Of a stretch of DNA of 64,000 nucleotides, positions 33,003 through 44,100 are shown piece after piece; positions within the stretch are counted from its first letter, which is position 1; each line of letters begins with the position of its first letter. A program made the position numbers and the translations under genes. The stretch covers positions 62,001-126,000 of the forward strand of contig MARA01000053.1 in the NCBI GenBank assembly GCA_001792895.1, written 5' to 3'. A model generated the notes under the pieces. That model was not told the DNA's origin. It saw only the letters and a program-made list of their open reading frames with translations, and did not search any database. The stretch is from Lentinus brumalis (Eukaryota > Basidiomycota > Agaricomycetes > Polyporales > Polyporaceae).

Positions 33003-33475
33003 TGCAGGGAAGGTGCGTCAGCCAGAGAAGTTCTGCATCGACGCGAAGCAATTCCGTGAAGTTACGTACCAAGAGGTGTGTAGCCCTTCCGAGTCTGCGA
33101 CGCGATGCGCTCAGGACACACGCAGATCCGACCGGGCCTGCCAGTGGATGGCCCAGCACTTCGCGCGCGTCCAGACGACGCGTTGCGCCGGGGGCCGCAC
33201 GCGGAGCACGCAACGGTCTCGGAAAACGACCTACCGACATGCACACAAGGTATGTCAGCGAGCCACGTCCTGCATCGACGCGAAGCAGTCGCCTACTTAC
33301 CACTCGCTGTGCTGACCTGCGTGTGGTTCGGTGTGCACTCAGGACACACGCAGACGCGACTCGGCCTGCCAGTCGGTGGGTCAGCACTTCGTGCACCTCC
33401 AGACGACGTGCTGCCGACGCCGACGTACCAGGACGCTGTCCGCTGCTCCGAGCCGTCGACGGAACACGCGCCGGC
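33003..33475 (+). repeat. Diverged tandem repeat in spacer, 237-bp period
   Basis: Two copies share, at a spacing of about 235 bp, CTGCATCGACGCGAAGCA (33033, 33270), CTCAGGACACACGCAGA, GGCCTGCCAGT and TCCAGACGACG. Each copy has a GTRYGTCAG donor-like word in the same place. Translated in one minus-strand frame the copies give similar peptides (HRLAGRVASACVLSA and HPLAGPVGSACVLSA), but substitutions do not look codon-constrained. The same repeat occurs at 43458-43930 and 53910-54382. Confidence 0.7.
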
Positions 33476-34862
33476 CACTGGCACATGCGTTGCGGAGACG
33501 AACCAGTCCGCCTCCATGTCATGGCGGCGGTCTTGAACCTTCCGGCCATGCCACGAGACTGAGCTGGCCTTGACGAGATCGAGATCAGGTACGTCGTAGC
33601 GGTTGTGGATGAACGAGCGACTTACGTTCAGCTGTACAGAGATCCTCCGTTTGCGTCCTTTGGTCCGGCAGCGGGGCCGGCTTGACCTCTCGGTCGCGCG
33701 GTGTCTGGCCCACATCATTTACCGCATCTGAAACGAACGCGGTCTCTACGTAAGCCAGTCTGAACAACCCGAGACGAACCAGCATACCTCGATGATCAAC
33801 CTCTTCAAGACTCGAGTTGTCCGGCTTCGCGACACGGTCCGGGAACTATGACGGACGTCGATCACTGTCGTTCCGCGTGAGTAGTACTCAGGGCGACGTA
33901 CCTGAACTTGCATCAACTCGGGCTGCTTGAGCCGGCGTGCAAGATACGCGACTGCGTCTGTCGAGCCTGCGGTTGAATCTATAGCGTCGCTCTGCGGACA
34001 CTGGCAGGCCGCACGACCGCGTTCAAATCGAGTCGACTACAAGCTCCGGCGAGCGGGCGAGTCGAGGAGTCTGCCAACGGAGTACGCATGAGTACCACTG
34101 CCATTCGCGCGGCCTCGCGACATGTCGACATATACCTCCTTCCGAGTCCTTCGTGCTGGCATTCCGCGTTGCAGAGGTCTCGGTCAAGTGGTGTCGACGG
34201 CAGTAACTCCGTCCGGACCGCGACTGACCTGCAGGATGCCAGTGCAGGCGAGGACACTGCCGAAGAACGTGTCATCGACGTACTTCGTGCAGCACTGAGC
34301 CCCGCACGGCATCAAGCACTTCGCTCACCACTCTGCAAGATCGTTCCTGGGGAGATGTTGGTGAGTACATGGTTCGACTTACATCAAAGTTGAATGATCT
34401 GACTCACACATTCAAGGCATCCCACGCTCGGCCCGGACGTACGAGATAGACTCGCCGTGGTGGGAGTGAGCATACCTGCTCGCGTCTTGATCTCGGCCCG
34501 GGAGTCTGGAAGGCCGGGGTCTATGCATGAGCTAGTGCCGTGCTAGAGAGTCCATAGCGGGACTCACCGAGTTGAGAGGATACCAGCACGGGCACCTGCG
34601 CCCCGGGGGGCTATCCGGCGGTATGTCAGAATGTTTGCGCGTCCCTGTTGTCGCACATACATATCTCGAGCGGTACTCTACGTTATATTCATTAGCTCGC
34701 CTGTAAGTAGCCCGGGACGTCATGCAGTAGCGTACCTGTCAATTGAAGAGTTCGACGCGAACTATGTGTGAGAGATCAGCTCTGTTTCTGAAGCGATTGA
34801 GAGACATACCAGGGTATGGTGGCGAGTGAAAGCCGGGCGGTGTTCATTTAAGCGGCCGAAGG

Positions 34863-34949
34863 TCAGCGTGAAGCTAGACAAAGAGGCAGAAAGGCGCATA
34901 AGAACCGGAAGAGGGACGTCAAGAGGCCGGAAATGATCGAACTATTCAT
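34863..34949 (-). CDS. Tiny hydrophobic ORF after the orphan promoter (doubtful)
   Basis: First ATG after the TATA element at 35166 on the minus strand; encodes 28 residues with a hydrophobic core (IISGLLTSLFRFLCAFLPLC), like a signal peptide cut short. It is preceded by a CT-rich leader of about 200 nt. Donor and acceptor sites further left (GTATGTCTCTC, GTGAGTCCCGC, GTATGCTCAC) suggest the transcript continues and is spliced, but no long frame results. Repeated in units 2 and 3. Confidence 0.2.
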   Translation of the reverse strand: MNSSIISGLLTSLFRFLCAFLPLCLASR

Positions 34950-35165
34950 GAGGGAGGGAGGGAGAAGACAAGAAGATGGTCTCCGGGCAGCTCGGGCAAG
35001 GCGGTGGGTGGGAGTAAAAAGAGTTGAGAACGAGGAAGCACGCGAAGAGAGATACAGCAATACTACATAAGACGGAAACAAATGGAAGGGCGGAGGTAAG
35101 GAAGATGGGCGGACAGGGGAAGAGGGGAGGGGAAGTGAGTGCAGAACCGACAAGAGCAGGGGGAT

Positions 35166-35173
35166 CTTATATA
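35166..35173 (-). promoter_or_regulatory. TATA box of orphan promoter, unit 1
   Basis: Minus strand reads TATATAAG followed by a 150-nt pyrimidine-rich leader, the standard basidiomycete Pol II core promoter layout. It points leftwards into spacer DNA with splice-like sites but no recognised gene. Confidence 0.5.
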
Positions 35174-36797
35174 CACGAGGGATGGCCGCAGACCCCGAGA
35201 ATCCTTCCGAGCGCAAACAACTCGCGCGTGCAGTGTTTGGAGCTGCCAAGCCTGACATGTCATGCGCTGGGCCAACCGGCACACGCCACGGCGGAGAGCG
35301 GTCGAGCTACGAGAGAAGATACGGGTCAGCGGACACGGGAGGATGGAAGATTGAGGACTCCTGGCGAGAGAACGCGTTTCACGGCTCTTAGCACTCTGGG
35401 CGCAACTCGCCTATGTGAGCGCTCCGTTCACCATCAATTGGGGTTGCTCGTAATTGCGGGACAAAATTGGGGAAGCTGAACGGGCGGGCGGGCATACCGG
35501 AGAATAGGAGCTGTTTCCGAGGTGCTCTCGGACTCTCCTTGTATCCTGACTGGTGCAAGAGCATAAGGGTAAGCTACACAGTCTTAGATAGACGCGTAGC
35601 TTGAGTTGCTTACCTCGAGTCGCGCAACGGGGACAATCAACGAGTGTAGGATCGTCGCAGACCATGTGCTCATTGAAATATACGAGATTCCGAGTCTTTC
35701 AACGCGTGCTTCAAGGTCTCCCGGGGTGCATAGTGTCAGCGATACCATAAGCTAAGTGTTAGAGGCAGCTGTGTGGCATGGGAGTGGCTAGAGACAATGT
35801 GCGGAGCTGGACGAGCACGAGAAGGATGCTCAGATCCAGATCTGCGCAACTGGCGTAGTGGCAGAAGCGCCGCCTTGCCGCATGCCGGCTCGCCCGTATC
35901 GCCCCCGCTTTTCATCTCTACGTCACTCCTGTCATCCGGCCGGCCGTTGGCTCGCATCTCGGAAGCATTGCGCTTGTCAGTACTGTTTCCCAGAGTTCCA
36001 TGAGCCTGACTAGCTGTTCTCAGCCAATCTACTGACCTTGAAGGCCGTCATCTTTCCGCAGAGTTTGTATTCACCTCGGTGTCACTATTGATAGTCCATT
36101 TGGAATGTCATACTGTAAATTGCACCTCCTGCTTTCTAGTGTACAAGGCATCCAGAGGGTGCAGCGGGGACGCCGTGGCTGTTGCGGAAGACAGTCGGTG
36201 TCGGCCCGAAAGCTGTCAGTGACTGCCAGATCAGCTGAGTCTAGACTGCCCTTCGGCTACTGAAGATCGGAACAAAATATTGATCTGCCGAACGGCGAGC
36301 ACTGCACCGTGTCAAGGCTCGAATAGCTGGGAAAGTCTGTATGTGTCGCACGAAGACTCAGTGGTCTGCCCTTCTGCCATGCGTGTCCCCATACCAGTCT
36401 CCTTTGGACAGTGCTCTCCTCGACACTGCAGGTAAACTATTGAAGCGCAAAAAGTCAGCAGAACATACACAGAGTGCCAGATGTCAGGTCAATTAAGCGA
36501 GCTGCAAGCGAGACACACAACCGAGCTTGTTTCACAACAAACACGGGCTGCATCGGCATTATGAAGCCTAAAACCATTTCTGTCATTGCAGAATGCTACG
36601 TGGCATGGCTCGCTACAGCGGTGCTTACGCGTTAGGGCCGTACTCGCCGGATGGAACCCAGGACCCTTGCGTTGAACCCTGCTGTCTCTACTGACTCCCC
36701 ATCTCTCCCAACCTCCTGCGCACGACACCTACCTGCTTCATACCGCCTCAACCTGTGCACGACCTAGCCAGATCTGCGCTCTCGACCAACCTATCAC

Positions 36798-37112
36798 ATG
36801 GTGTACGTCGGAGCATCCTGTGAACAGAGAAGTGGTCTTCGTCGCTGTCAACTTCGGTGAGGTATGTCTCCCGTACGCTTCGAGACTCAAATGTCGAAGC
36901 TCACCTTGAACCCCTTCGCGTCTCTCCGAACAGGTTACAGTGCGACAGGCCCACAGTGATGCGCTATAACAAATGGAATGCCTCGGAGTGGACCTCGTGG
37001 TATGTTCAGCTGAGTCCGACATGTCGCAACTGCTCCTCAGAGCATTCCGAGGTACGTTTGGACTCCTCCGCGTTGTCTCCTGGTGCTCACTGTCATTGTA
37101 AAGCTACGATAG
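36798..37112 (+). CDS. Possible three-exon small ORF in spacer (weak)
   Basis: ATG 36798; exons 36798-36856, 36934-37051 and 37104-37112 can be spliced at GTGAGG/ACAG and GTACGT/AAAG sites to give about 61 residues, including VMRYNKWNASEWTSWYVQLS and CRNCSSEHSE. Composition is more protein-like than the rest of the spacer, but there is no family match and no conservation signal, because the copies at 47253 and 58375 are identical. Confidence 0.2.
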
Positions 37113-38840
37113 TCGACCGCGCCGGACGGTGAGCAGCCCGAGCCCATGTCTGTGCGCAGGTGACCGGTCAGCACTCGTCGTTCTGAGATGTCGACACAAT
37201 AATGCGGAACCACGAAGCTCGCAGTCGTCAGACACGTCCACCAGGTGCGACACCGTCGCCGCCCTGGTGTCTGGGTACCTCGAAAGCGCATCGTGAAAGC
37301 AGGAGACACAAGCGGCGCGCTGCACTCCAAGGTTCGTTCTGGCTGCGTGCTGACCCGTTTGTTGCGCTTACCGTTGGACCAGTCAGCCGCATGGTCCCAG
37401 ACTTGATGCCGACTACGACCGCATGACGCCAGTGCTGAGGGATCAAGTCATGCCCTGCACACAGTCAGCACTCGTCCTCATTGGCAGATATCCGGGATCG
37501 CGCGGGCACGAAGCACACATTGCAGGATCGTCTGCTGCCAAGTCGACGGGAGCAATTGTAGACGACGCGGGAGCAGGGCCGCGTGCTGGAGGTGTGGGAG
37601 AGACGTACCTCGGTAAGCCGTCAACCTACCTCTTCGTGCTATCCGCCTCTGAGCCCTCTCCACGTACCCGGTTCACTTTTCCATTGATGAACGCCGCCGA
37701 GCGAGATTGGGCTGGACACGCAAGGCAGTCGCGAGGTACGTCAGCCTCATGCTCCGACTCGCCTTCTCCGGCTGACCGGGCTATGCAGAGGCACCCGGAG
37801 GTGAAGTTGAGGAAGGCATACAGACCTACCTCGCCGAGCAATGTCTACACGCGCGCCGTGGCATTTCATGCGGACGCCCAAATGAGAACTCGAGTCAGAC
37901 GAACGCGCAACAGACTGCAGAGGTGGGAGAACTACATGCAGAGTACGTGAGCTTCAAGCTGAACACGCACTCCTGCTCACCTTGTGATGACTTGCCTATA
38001 CTTGGACGTTGCGAGCTGCCGGGTGACGTCCAAGCAGCGGAGGTCGAGGGCACGGCGTGTTGGCCCGGGGCGAGGTACGTTCTATCTATGCTCTTGTCTG
38101 CTCGTCGCCGGTGGCAGGCTGCTTGTATGCGTACGCGCAAGTTTGGGCCGATATCCATGCGCTGGGACATGAGGTCAGAACTACGTGTCCCTCCCAATAG
38201 CACTCTGCCGGCCTCCAAATGCGTACCTTGTGCTTTTCGCCCGCTCCTTCTACGCCCGTATTTGCGCCCTAAACCACTGCGCGAACGCCGCGTCTGCTGT
38301 CTTCACCTTCCCGAGAACGTATACTTATCTTCTCCATGCCCGTGTTCTTGCTCCAGCTAACACATACGACGTGTTCTTGACAGCTTGAGAGCGTACACCA
38401 GTATCGATAGAGAGCACGAGATGAAGCAGGTGGTGATGGTGGTTGGAGACAAGACGCGTCCAGCACTGCATCGCGCTGGAGGCGTGCATAGGCGCCCATA
38501 TGGGGAGACCGTTTTCGGACGCGTTGGTGGGAGGTTCCCCGGGGAGCAGTAGAGTAGAATGTGTGTATTCGGGTCCCTAGTACTCTGTGTATGTACTCTG
38601 CAGCCCGGAATATATCTCTGCTGAACAAGGAAAACGCGTCCCCGCACTTAGCCCCGCCGAGAGGACACACCATGTCGGCGCCGGCTCCTACTGTTCTATA
38701 TGCGCCGTACAGTGCCCTTTCCAACGTTTTTATCGGCGGGTGCTCTCGATGTCGCCTCCACGCGAGATCGCACAGTGCAACCACAGTGGCGGTGCCCACG
38801 AGGCTACCAACCGCGGCGCTTCCGAGCTGCGCTTGCGACG

Positions 38841-41113
38841 TCACTCCACGCTGGCCAAGTCCGCACGCTCGGTCGCTTCGCTCGCATGTCCACTCGCATG
38901 TCCGCACACTCGCATGTCCGTGCACGAAATATATTTCTCTGCTACTACATCGCTGTCTACGCTACGCCGCTCGCAGTCGCGCTGGAACTCGATGTACGGG
39001 CCCTTGCAGCCGGGCAGCAGGCTGCGCGCGTAGCACGTCTGGCTGACCGTCGCCTCGATGAACGGGTTGAAGTACCCGCAGCAGTGGAGCTGGTTCTGGA
39101 TGCGGAGCCGGCCGTCGAGCCCGAGGTCGCGCGACCACTGCGCGTTCATCTTGCCCTCGAGGTTGAACGTGCGCTTCTTGTACGTGATGTATCCGGGCGT
39201 GACGAGCAGCGCGAAGCACACCCAGAGCAGGAACGAGTACACGGCCAGGAACGCGCGGTTGTTCAGCAGGATCCCGGACCAGCCGATGAGCGACGTCAGC
39301 ACCGCGAGTCCCGCCGCGACCGTCGAGATGATCAGCTCCGTCTTGTTCCCCACCCGGATGATGTCCGCGTGCGTCCACACGTTGAAGTGGATCAGCAGGC
39401 AGGCGATCAGCCCCGCGAGCGAGTAAATTGAGAACTGTGCACGGTGTCAGCTTCAGTCGAGTTTAGGCATAAGACCGCGGACGAAGGACTTCGGTTATTC
39501 AGGCTACCAAAAATCACCCGCGATGGCCGCCGTCGCCGTAATGCAGGGCGATCTGCGATCGCTACAGACCGAGCTCGGAGCGCAGAGGCGTGGATGATGA
39601 CAACCTCGTAATGACCGGGCTCTCAGCCACATATCTCAAGGACCGGCCCCGGCATCGTTACCGCCTACAACCATCCAGGGCTGTATCTCGACGCGCGACC
39701 AGCGGCCTAACCCAACCGTTTATCAAACGGTGCAGCTGCCCCTGCCGCGAGCCCTGGCGCATGTCCAGCACACCACGAAGTGTTTACATTGGACTTCAGG
39801 CACGAGGATTGGATCGCTCTGGCCTCGAACCCACACGAAGGTTGTTTGGCTCTGGCCGTCGCTGCGACGTGAATGGACGCGCACAGCCAGACGACCTCGT
39901 CATGGCCGAACCTGCAGCGCGCGAACCCATGCAGGGTCATATCCTGCACCCGCATAGTTGCTAGTCGCACCAAAGCTGCAGCGCGTCCCCGGCTCGACCC
40001 TCGCCGCAATCCATGACAAGACAACGCAGCACGGCAGGCATCTCGGCGTTTGGGACGGGACAAATGGCATGCAAAAGGTTGAAGAGTCGCCGCGCGAGGT
40101 TACCTTTTGGCCGGTCGCGTTCTCAAATGAGACAAAAGGTATCCTCGCGCGGCGTGAACCTGTCGCTTTTCGCCCGACCGAAACGCGGGTATGCCTACCG
40201 TGCAGAGGACGCTCGAAATGACCTCGATAACCATCCCAGTGGCGTTGGCTGCTGCGCCGAACAAGGGCGGTGACGCCATCAAAGATGCACGTTGGGCGTC
40301 TATCGTGCCAGCGAACGGAAACGGGGTGTCACCAAGGCAACTCCTGTCCGTCGTCCGCCCGGGGAGACATGAAAATATACGTGTGATGGCGAGCGAAGGA
40401 GACCCAAATATGAGAGGTAAAGTGATGATGAGAGAGCCAGCAGGAGCGGCTTGGCACGAGGCCGGACAACGGGTGTGAGAAGAAGCGAGGACGGGCGACT
40501 TGGCAGCGGTGGGAAGAGGCCAGCGATGGAGAGGCAAAGAACGGACAGATAACAAGGAACTCACCACGAGGTTGGAGAGGAAGAGGACCCATTTGAAGCG
40601 GTTCCAGCGCAGACGGCCCTTGCGAGCGCCGCCGCCCTGGCCAAAGTTGACGCCATCGTAGTCATCGTCGCCATCGCCGGGCATGCGGGACTCGTTTGCA
40701 CGGAAAGCCTCGCGGCCGCCGCCGCGCTTGGGGATGGGGATGCCGTCAGCGCCCTTGCCCTTCCTGCGCTTCATGCCGCCGGTGAGGACATGGCTGGAGA
40801 ACTTGGAGGGGAGGTAGTTGACGGAGAGGGAGGTGGGCATGCCCTTGCTGTCCATGAGCGGGGTGTCGTTCTTGGGGGACATGGAGCGGAAGGAGCTGGC
40901 GCGGGAGCCGTAGGGGAGATTGGGCGGGTCGAGGCCGCTGCTGTTGTTGTTCATGCCGGCGAGCATGTAGCGGGTGGAGGCAGCTGCGGACTGGACGGAC
41001 GGCGAGTGGGAGTTGATGGAGGACGAGCGGGAGTGGCTGTCGTGGACACCGTCGTTTCCGTAGCCGGCGTGGGGCGGGAGGAGGGCATCGGGGGACGGGG
41101 GTGAGGGGCCCAT
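38841..41113 (-). pseudogene. 3'-truncated tetraspanin, unit 2 (chimeric tail)
   Basis: Exon 1 is 41113-40565 and exon 2 is 39434-38841. The frame is intact through TM1-TM3, the CCG motif and the other loop cysteines, then leaves the tetraspanin sequence after YIEFQR at 38,977 and runs 40-50 residues into unit 1 spacer DNA before stopping. TM4 and the C-terminal tail are missing. It would encode about 380 residues if expressed from its own promoter. Intron 1 is 1,129 nt, with an extra about 590 bp containing a hairpin. Possibly transcribed; unlikely to fold as a normal tetraspanin. Confidence 0.75.
40088..40154. repeat. 22-bp inverted repeat in tetraspanin intron 1, unit 2
   Basis: Arms 40088-40109 and 40133-40154 pair with one mismatch (CGCCGCGCGAGG core) around a 23-nt loop. 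They sit in the about 590-bp segment present in units 2 and 3 but absent from units 1 and 4. Confidence 0.75.
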
Positions 41114-44100
41114 GCTGGTTATGAGGAAAAGAGAGGGCGACTCACGAAGGACTGCGCTCCATCTAGACGCCGTGGTGCATAGGCGAGAGGAGAGTTCGCG
41201 GGCGCGGCGGAGGCAGACAAGGGCGAGAGGAGGACGGGACAGCGGTAGAATATGGCGGTGTTGGGATACGAAATGAGGCAGCGTCAGTTTCGCAACGTGC
41301 GCGGACGCTTCAAGTTTCACACGTACCGGCAGCGGTGACGGGGTTCCTCGCCCAGAGTGTCCGTGCCCAGAGCTCGTGCCAGAGTCGAGGTACGTCGACC
41401 ACATCCGCTGCATCGTACACCTATCGTACACAACAAAGGCACAGTTGCGAAGATGCACACACACCCGCCATCTTTATCTTCTGTTGTATGTCGCCGGCCA
41501 CGTGCGCTAGCTAGTAGTGCGACCCACGCAGTACGGTACCATTTGTCTCCCTCCGCAGTCGCTCCCTCCCCGACACCTCCAAGTCCGCCTCTGCCCGCTC
41601 TCCGCTCGTCTTCTGCTCGCTTCCCCTCCCAGGACACGTCTCTCGCTCCACCGCTCTCCCTCGCTCTCCCTTCCTCTTCGACGTCCACCCGCAAGACCGC
41701 GCACATCTGTCTCACACGGCAGTCCCGGTGTATGCACTGGTGAGTACTCCGCCGCCGTCGTCCTGCCCTATTCCACTCCATGCACGTCCTCCCTGCACCC
41801 TGTCCTCTCTCCGCCTGCAAGCATCACCGTGTCAGTCGTGCCCTCTCGTTTCCGCACTGCACCCCGCGCCCCCACAAGTCCGCCCTCCGCTCCGCTCCCT
41901 CATCTGCACGCTCTGAATCCGAATCGACGAGAACGCCGTCCACCACGCCATACTCCTTCGCGGCCTCTGCAAGCATCGCACGACACGCTGCGACGCGCTA
42001 CGCACTCGACGTCCCCGCCACGATCGGAGTATATGCGACTTGGGTCCGGCGGAGAGCCGTGCATCAAGAGAGCACGGGGCTGCAGGATCCGCGCTGTACG
42101 TCGCGCTATGTCCGACTCTCTGCGCATTCACTGACAATCTCGCAGCTCCCATGTCGCGGACGCGTCGTAACGCGTCGTGCAGACGCGCACTGACCTCTCC
42201 TTTGCCGTCTACAACGGTATCGCATCTGATTCAGACGCGTTCAGGCTTACGTTCAAGACCCGAGCTCATCGCCCGCTTCCCATCTGCAGACGAAACCCCG
42301 CCACACGGCAAGACCAGGTCTCGACACGCGAGGCACCCGGAATCACGGCGCACAACATCCCCGCGCACCCGTGCGAAGGTGAGTACAGAATTCGTGTGCA
42401 CTACACCGTCCGACACTCTGTGCACCAGCGCGCACAACGGCGATCCGATCCGAGCGCGTCCAGAAATCGCCCACCCACAACCGCTCTCCGGCCTCGTCCC
42501 TGCCCCCCACCGTGGCGACGTCGAAGCACCAGCGCTGGACAACACGGACGAGCCCGGTTCGCGTCGTCTGGGCGGCGGAGACCGCGGGAGCGAACATGCG
42601 ACTCCGGGCCCGGCAGCGTGGATGCTGCGACTGCCAGCGAACACTCTACCAATCGCGCACTTGAGACGCGGGTGAAATATACTCGCGAAGATGCTGCCTC
42701 TCGAGGCGTTGCTCCGTGGTCATCCAGCGTACACGCCGAAGCCGACGAATCCCGGAGCGTGCAAGCAGTCGCTGCGATGCTCGTGAGTACATGCGCGGTG
42801 CTCGTTCGAACCGGTTCGCTCATACTCATTCGCTCGACAGCACGGCTCCTGTGGGCGACACGGAATCGCCCCGGGCGACGCTAGGCTCATGCATCGCGCA
42901 TGTATGAAGACTCGGGGTCGGGGCTCCAGACGTGTACGAGGGCATGTATGTAGCGTACTCACCGAATATAGTTTTCACTTCTTCGTAGCTGCGCTCGGGA
43001 CGGACGTGACGCGTGTGGGACTCGCAGCAGCGACCTGGTCGTACGCCGTTGAGTTCGAAATGCGAGAGGCGAGCGTGTCTGACGACGTACCTCGCGCGTG
43101 CGATTCTCGACTAGTTTATGCCAGGAGCAGACGTTGGACGCCTGCGTGGCGAACAGTGAGTGTCTCGGACTGGGTCTCGAGCCTTTGGAAGCTTGACTAA
43201 CGCACCTTCGTCTGAACAGGTTGCTCGGAAGCTCGTGGACGAGTTGGATTGTCGCGAGGCCGCTGCAGCTCGGCCGCGCATTGCGATGCCGTCGAAGCTG
43301 GAACACCATCGTAAGCAGACGAAGAACTCGACAACGAAGAAGTCGCTCACCGTCACGAACACCCGACAATGCGCAACTCGCAGTACGTTGTTTGCGCCGG
43401 GACTGCCGTCGCGGCCATACGCAGTGCAGCGCAGCTCTCGGACACGATCTACGGCTATGCAGGGAAGGTGCGTCAGCCAGAGAAGTTCTGCATCGACGCG
43501 AAGCAATTCCGTGAAGTTACGTACCAAGAGGTGTGTAGCCCTTCCGAGTCTGCGACGCGATGCGCTCAGGACACACGCAGATCCGACCGGGCCTGCCAGT
43601 GGATGGCCCAGCACTTCGCGCGCGTCCAGACGACGCGTTGCGCCGGGGGCCGCACGCGGAGCACGCAACGGTCTCGGAAAACGACCTACCGACATGCACA
43701 CAAGGTATGTCAGCGAGCCACGTCCTGCATCGACGCGAAGCAGTCGCCTACTTACCACTCGCTGTGCTGACCTGCGTGTGGTTCGGTGTGCACTCAGGAC
43801 ACACGCAGACGCGACTCGGCCTGCCAGTCGGTGGGTCAGCACTTCGTGCACCTCCAGACGACGTGCTGCCGACGCCGACGTACCAGGACGCTGTCCGCTG
43901 CTCCGAGCCGTCGACGGAACACGCGCCGGCCACTGGCACATGCGTTGCGGAGACGAACCAGTCCGCCTCCATGTCATGGCGGCGGTCTTGAACCTTCCGG
44001 CCATGCCACGAGACTGAGCTGGCCTTGACGAGATCGAGATCAGGTACGTCGTAGCGGTTGTGGATGAACGAGCGACTTACGTTCAGCTGTACAGAGATCC

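Larger units (their letters stand above)
29109..38976. repeat. Tandem array unit 1 (9,868 bp)
   Basis: Begins at TCGCGCTGGAACTCG inside tetraspanin exon 2 and runs to the next occurrence of the same sequence at 38,977. Two parts differ: 29,109-32,878 is clearly diverged from unit 2 (substitutions, and about 590 bp less intron), whereas 32,879-38,976 looks identical to 43,334-49,431 at a constant offset of 10,455. It is therefore a mosaic of an old and a very recent duplication. Confidence 0.9.
31081..38976. other. Array spacer DNA, unit 1
   Basis: About 7.9 kb with no gene I can name. GTGAGTAC, GTACGT and GTATGT donor-like words and CAG acceptors recur on both strands, as if short exons were present, but no assembled reading frame resembles a known family and long open frames are low-complexity (Ser/Arg/Pro/Thr). 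Internal features noted separately: a 237-bp diverged tandem repeat, an orphan TATA promoter on the minus strand, and a weak three-exon small ORF. It could be decayed genes, non-coding transcription units, or remnants of an element. Confidence 0.5.

Noticed and set aside
32800..33549. 250-residue minus-strand frame (and the 297-residue versions at 43111 and 53563) as a real protein
   Set aside because: Composition is Arg/Ser/Ala low-complexity, the frame crosses splice-like words, both strands are open at once, and units 1 and 2 differ without regard to codons.
37423..37950. 175-residue plus-strand frame in the spacer (also 47878 and 59000) as a gene
   Set aside because: No family character, no promoter, and several GTACGT-type words inside; identical copies give no conservation evidence.
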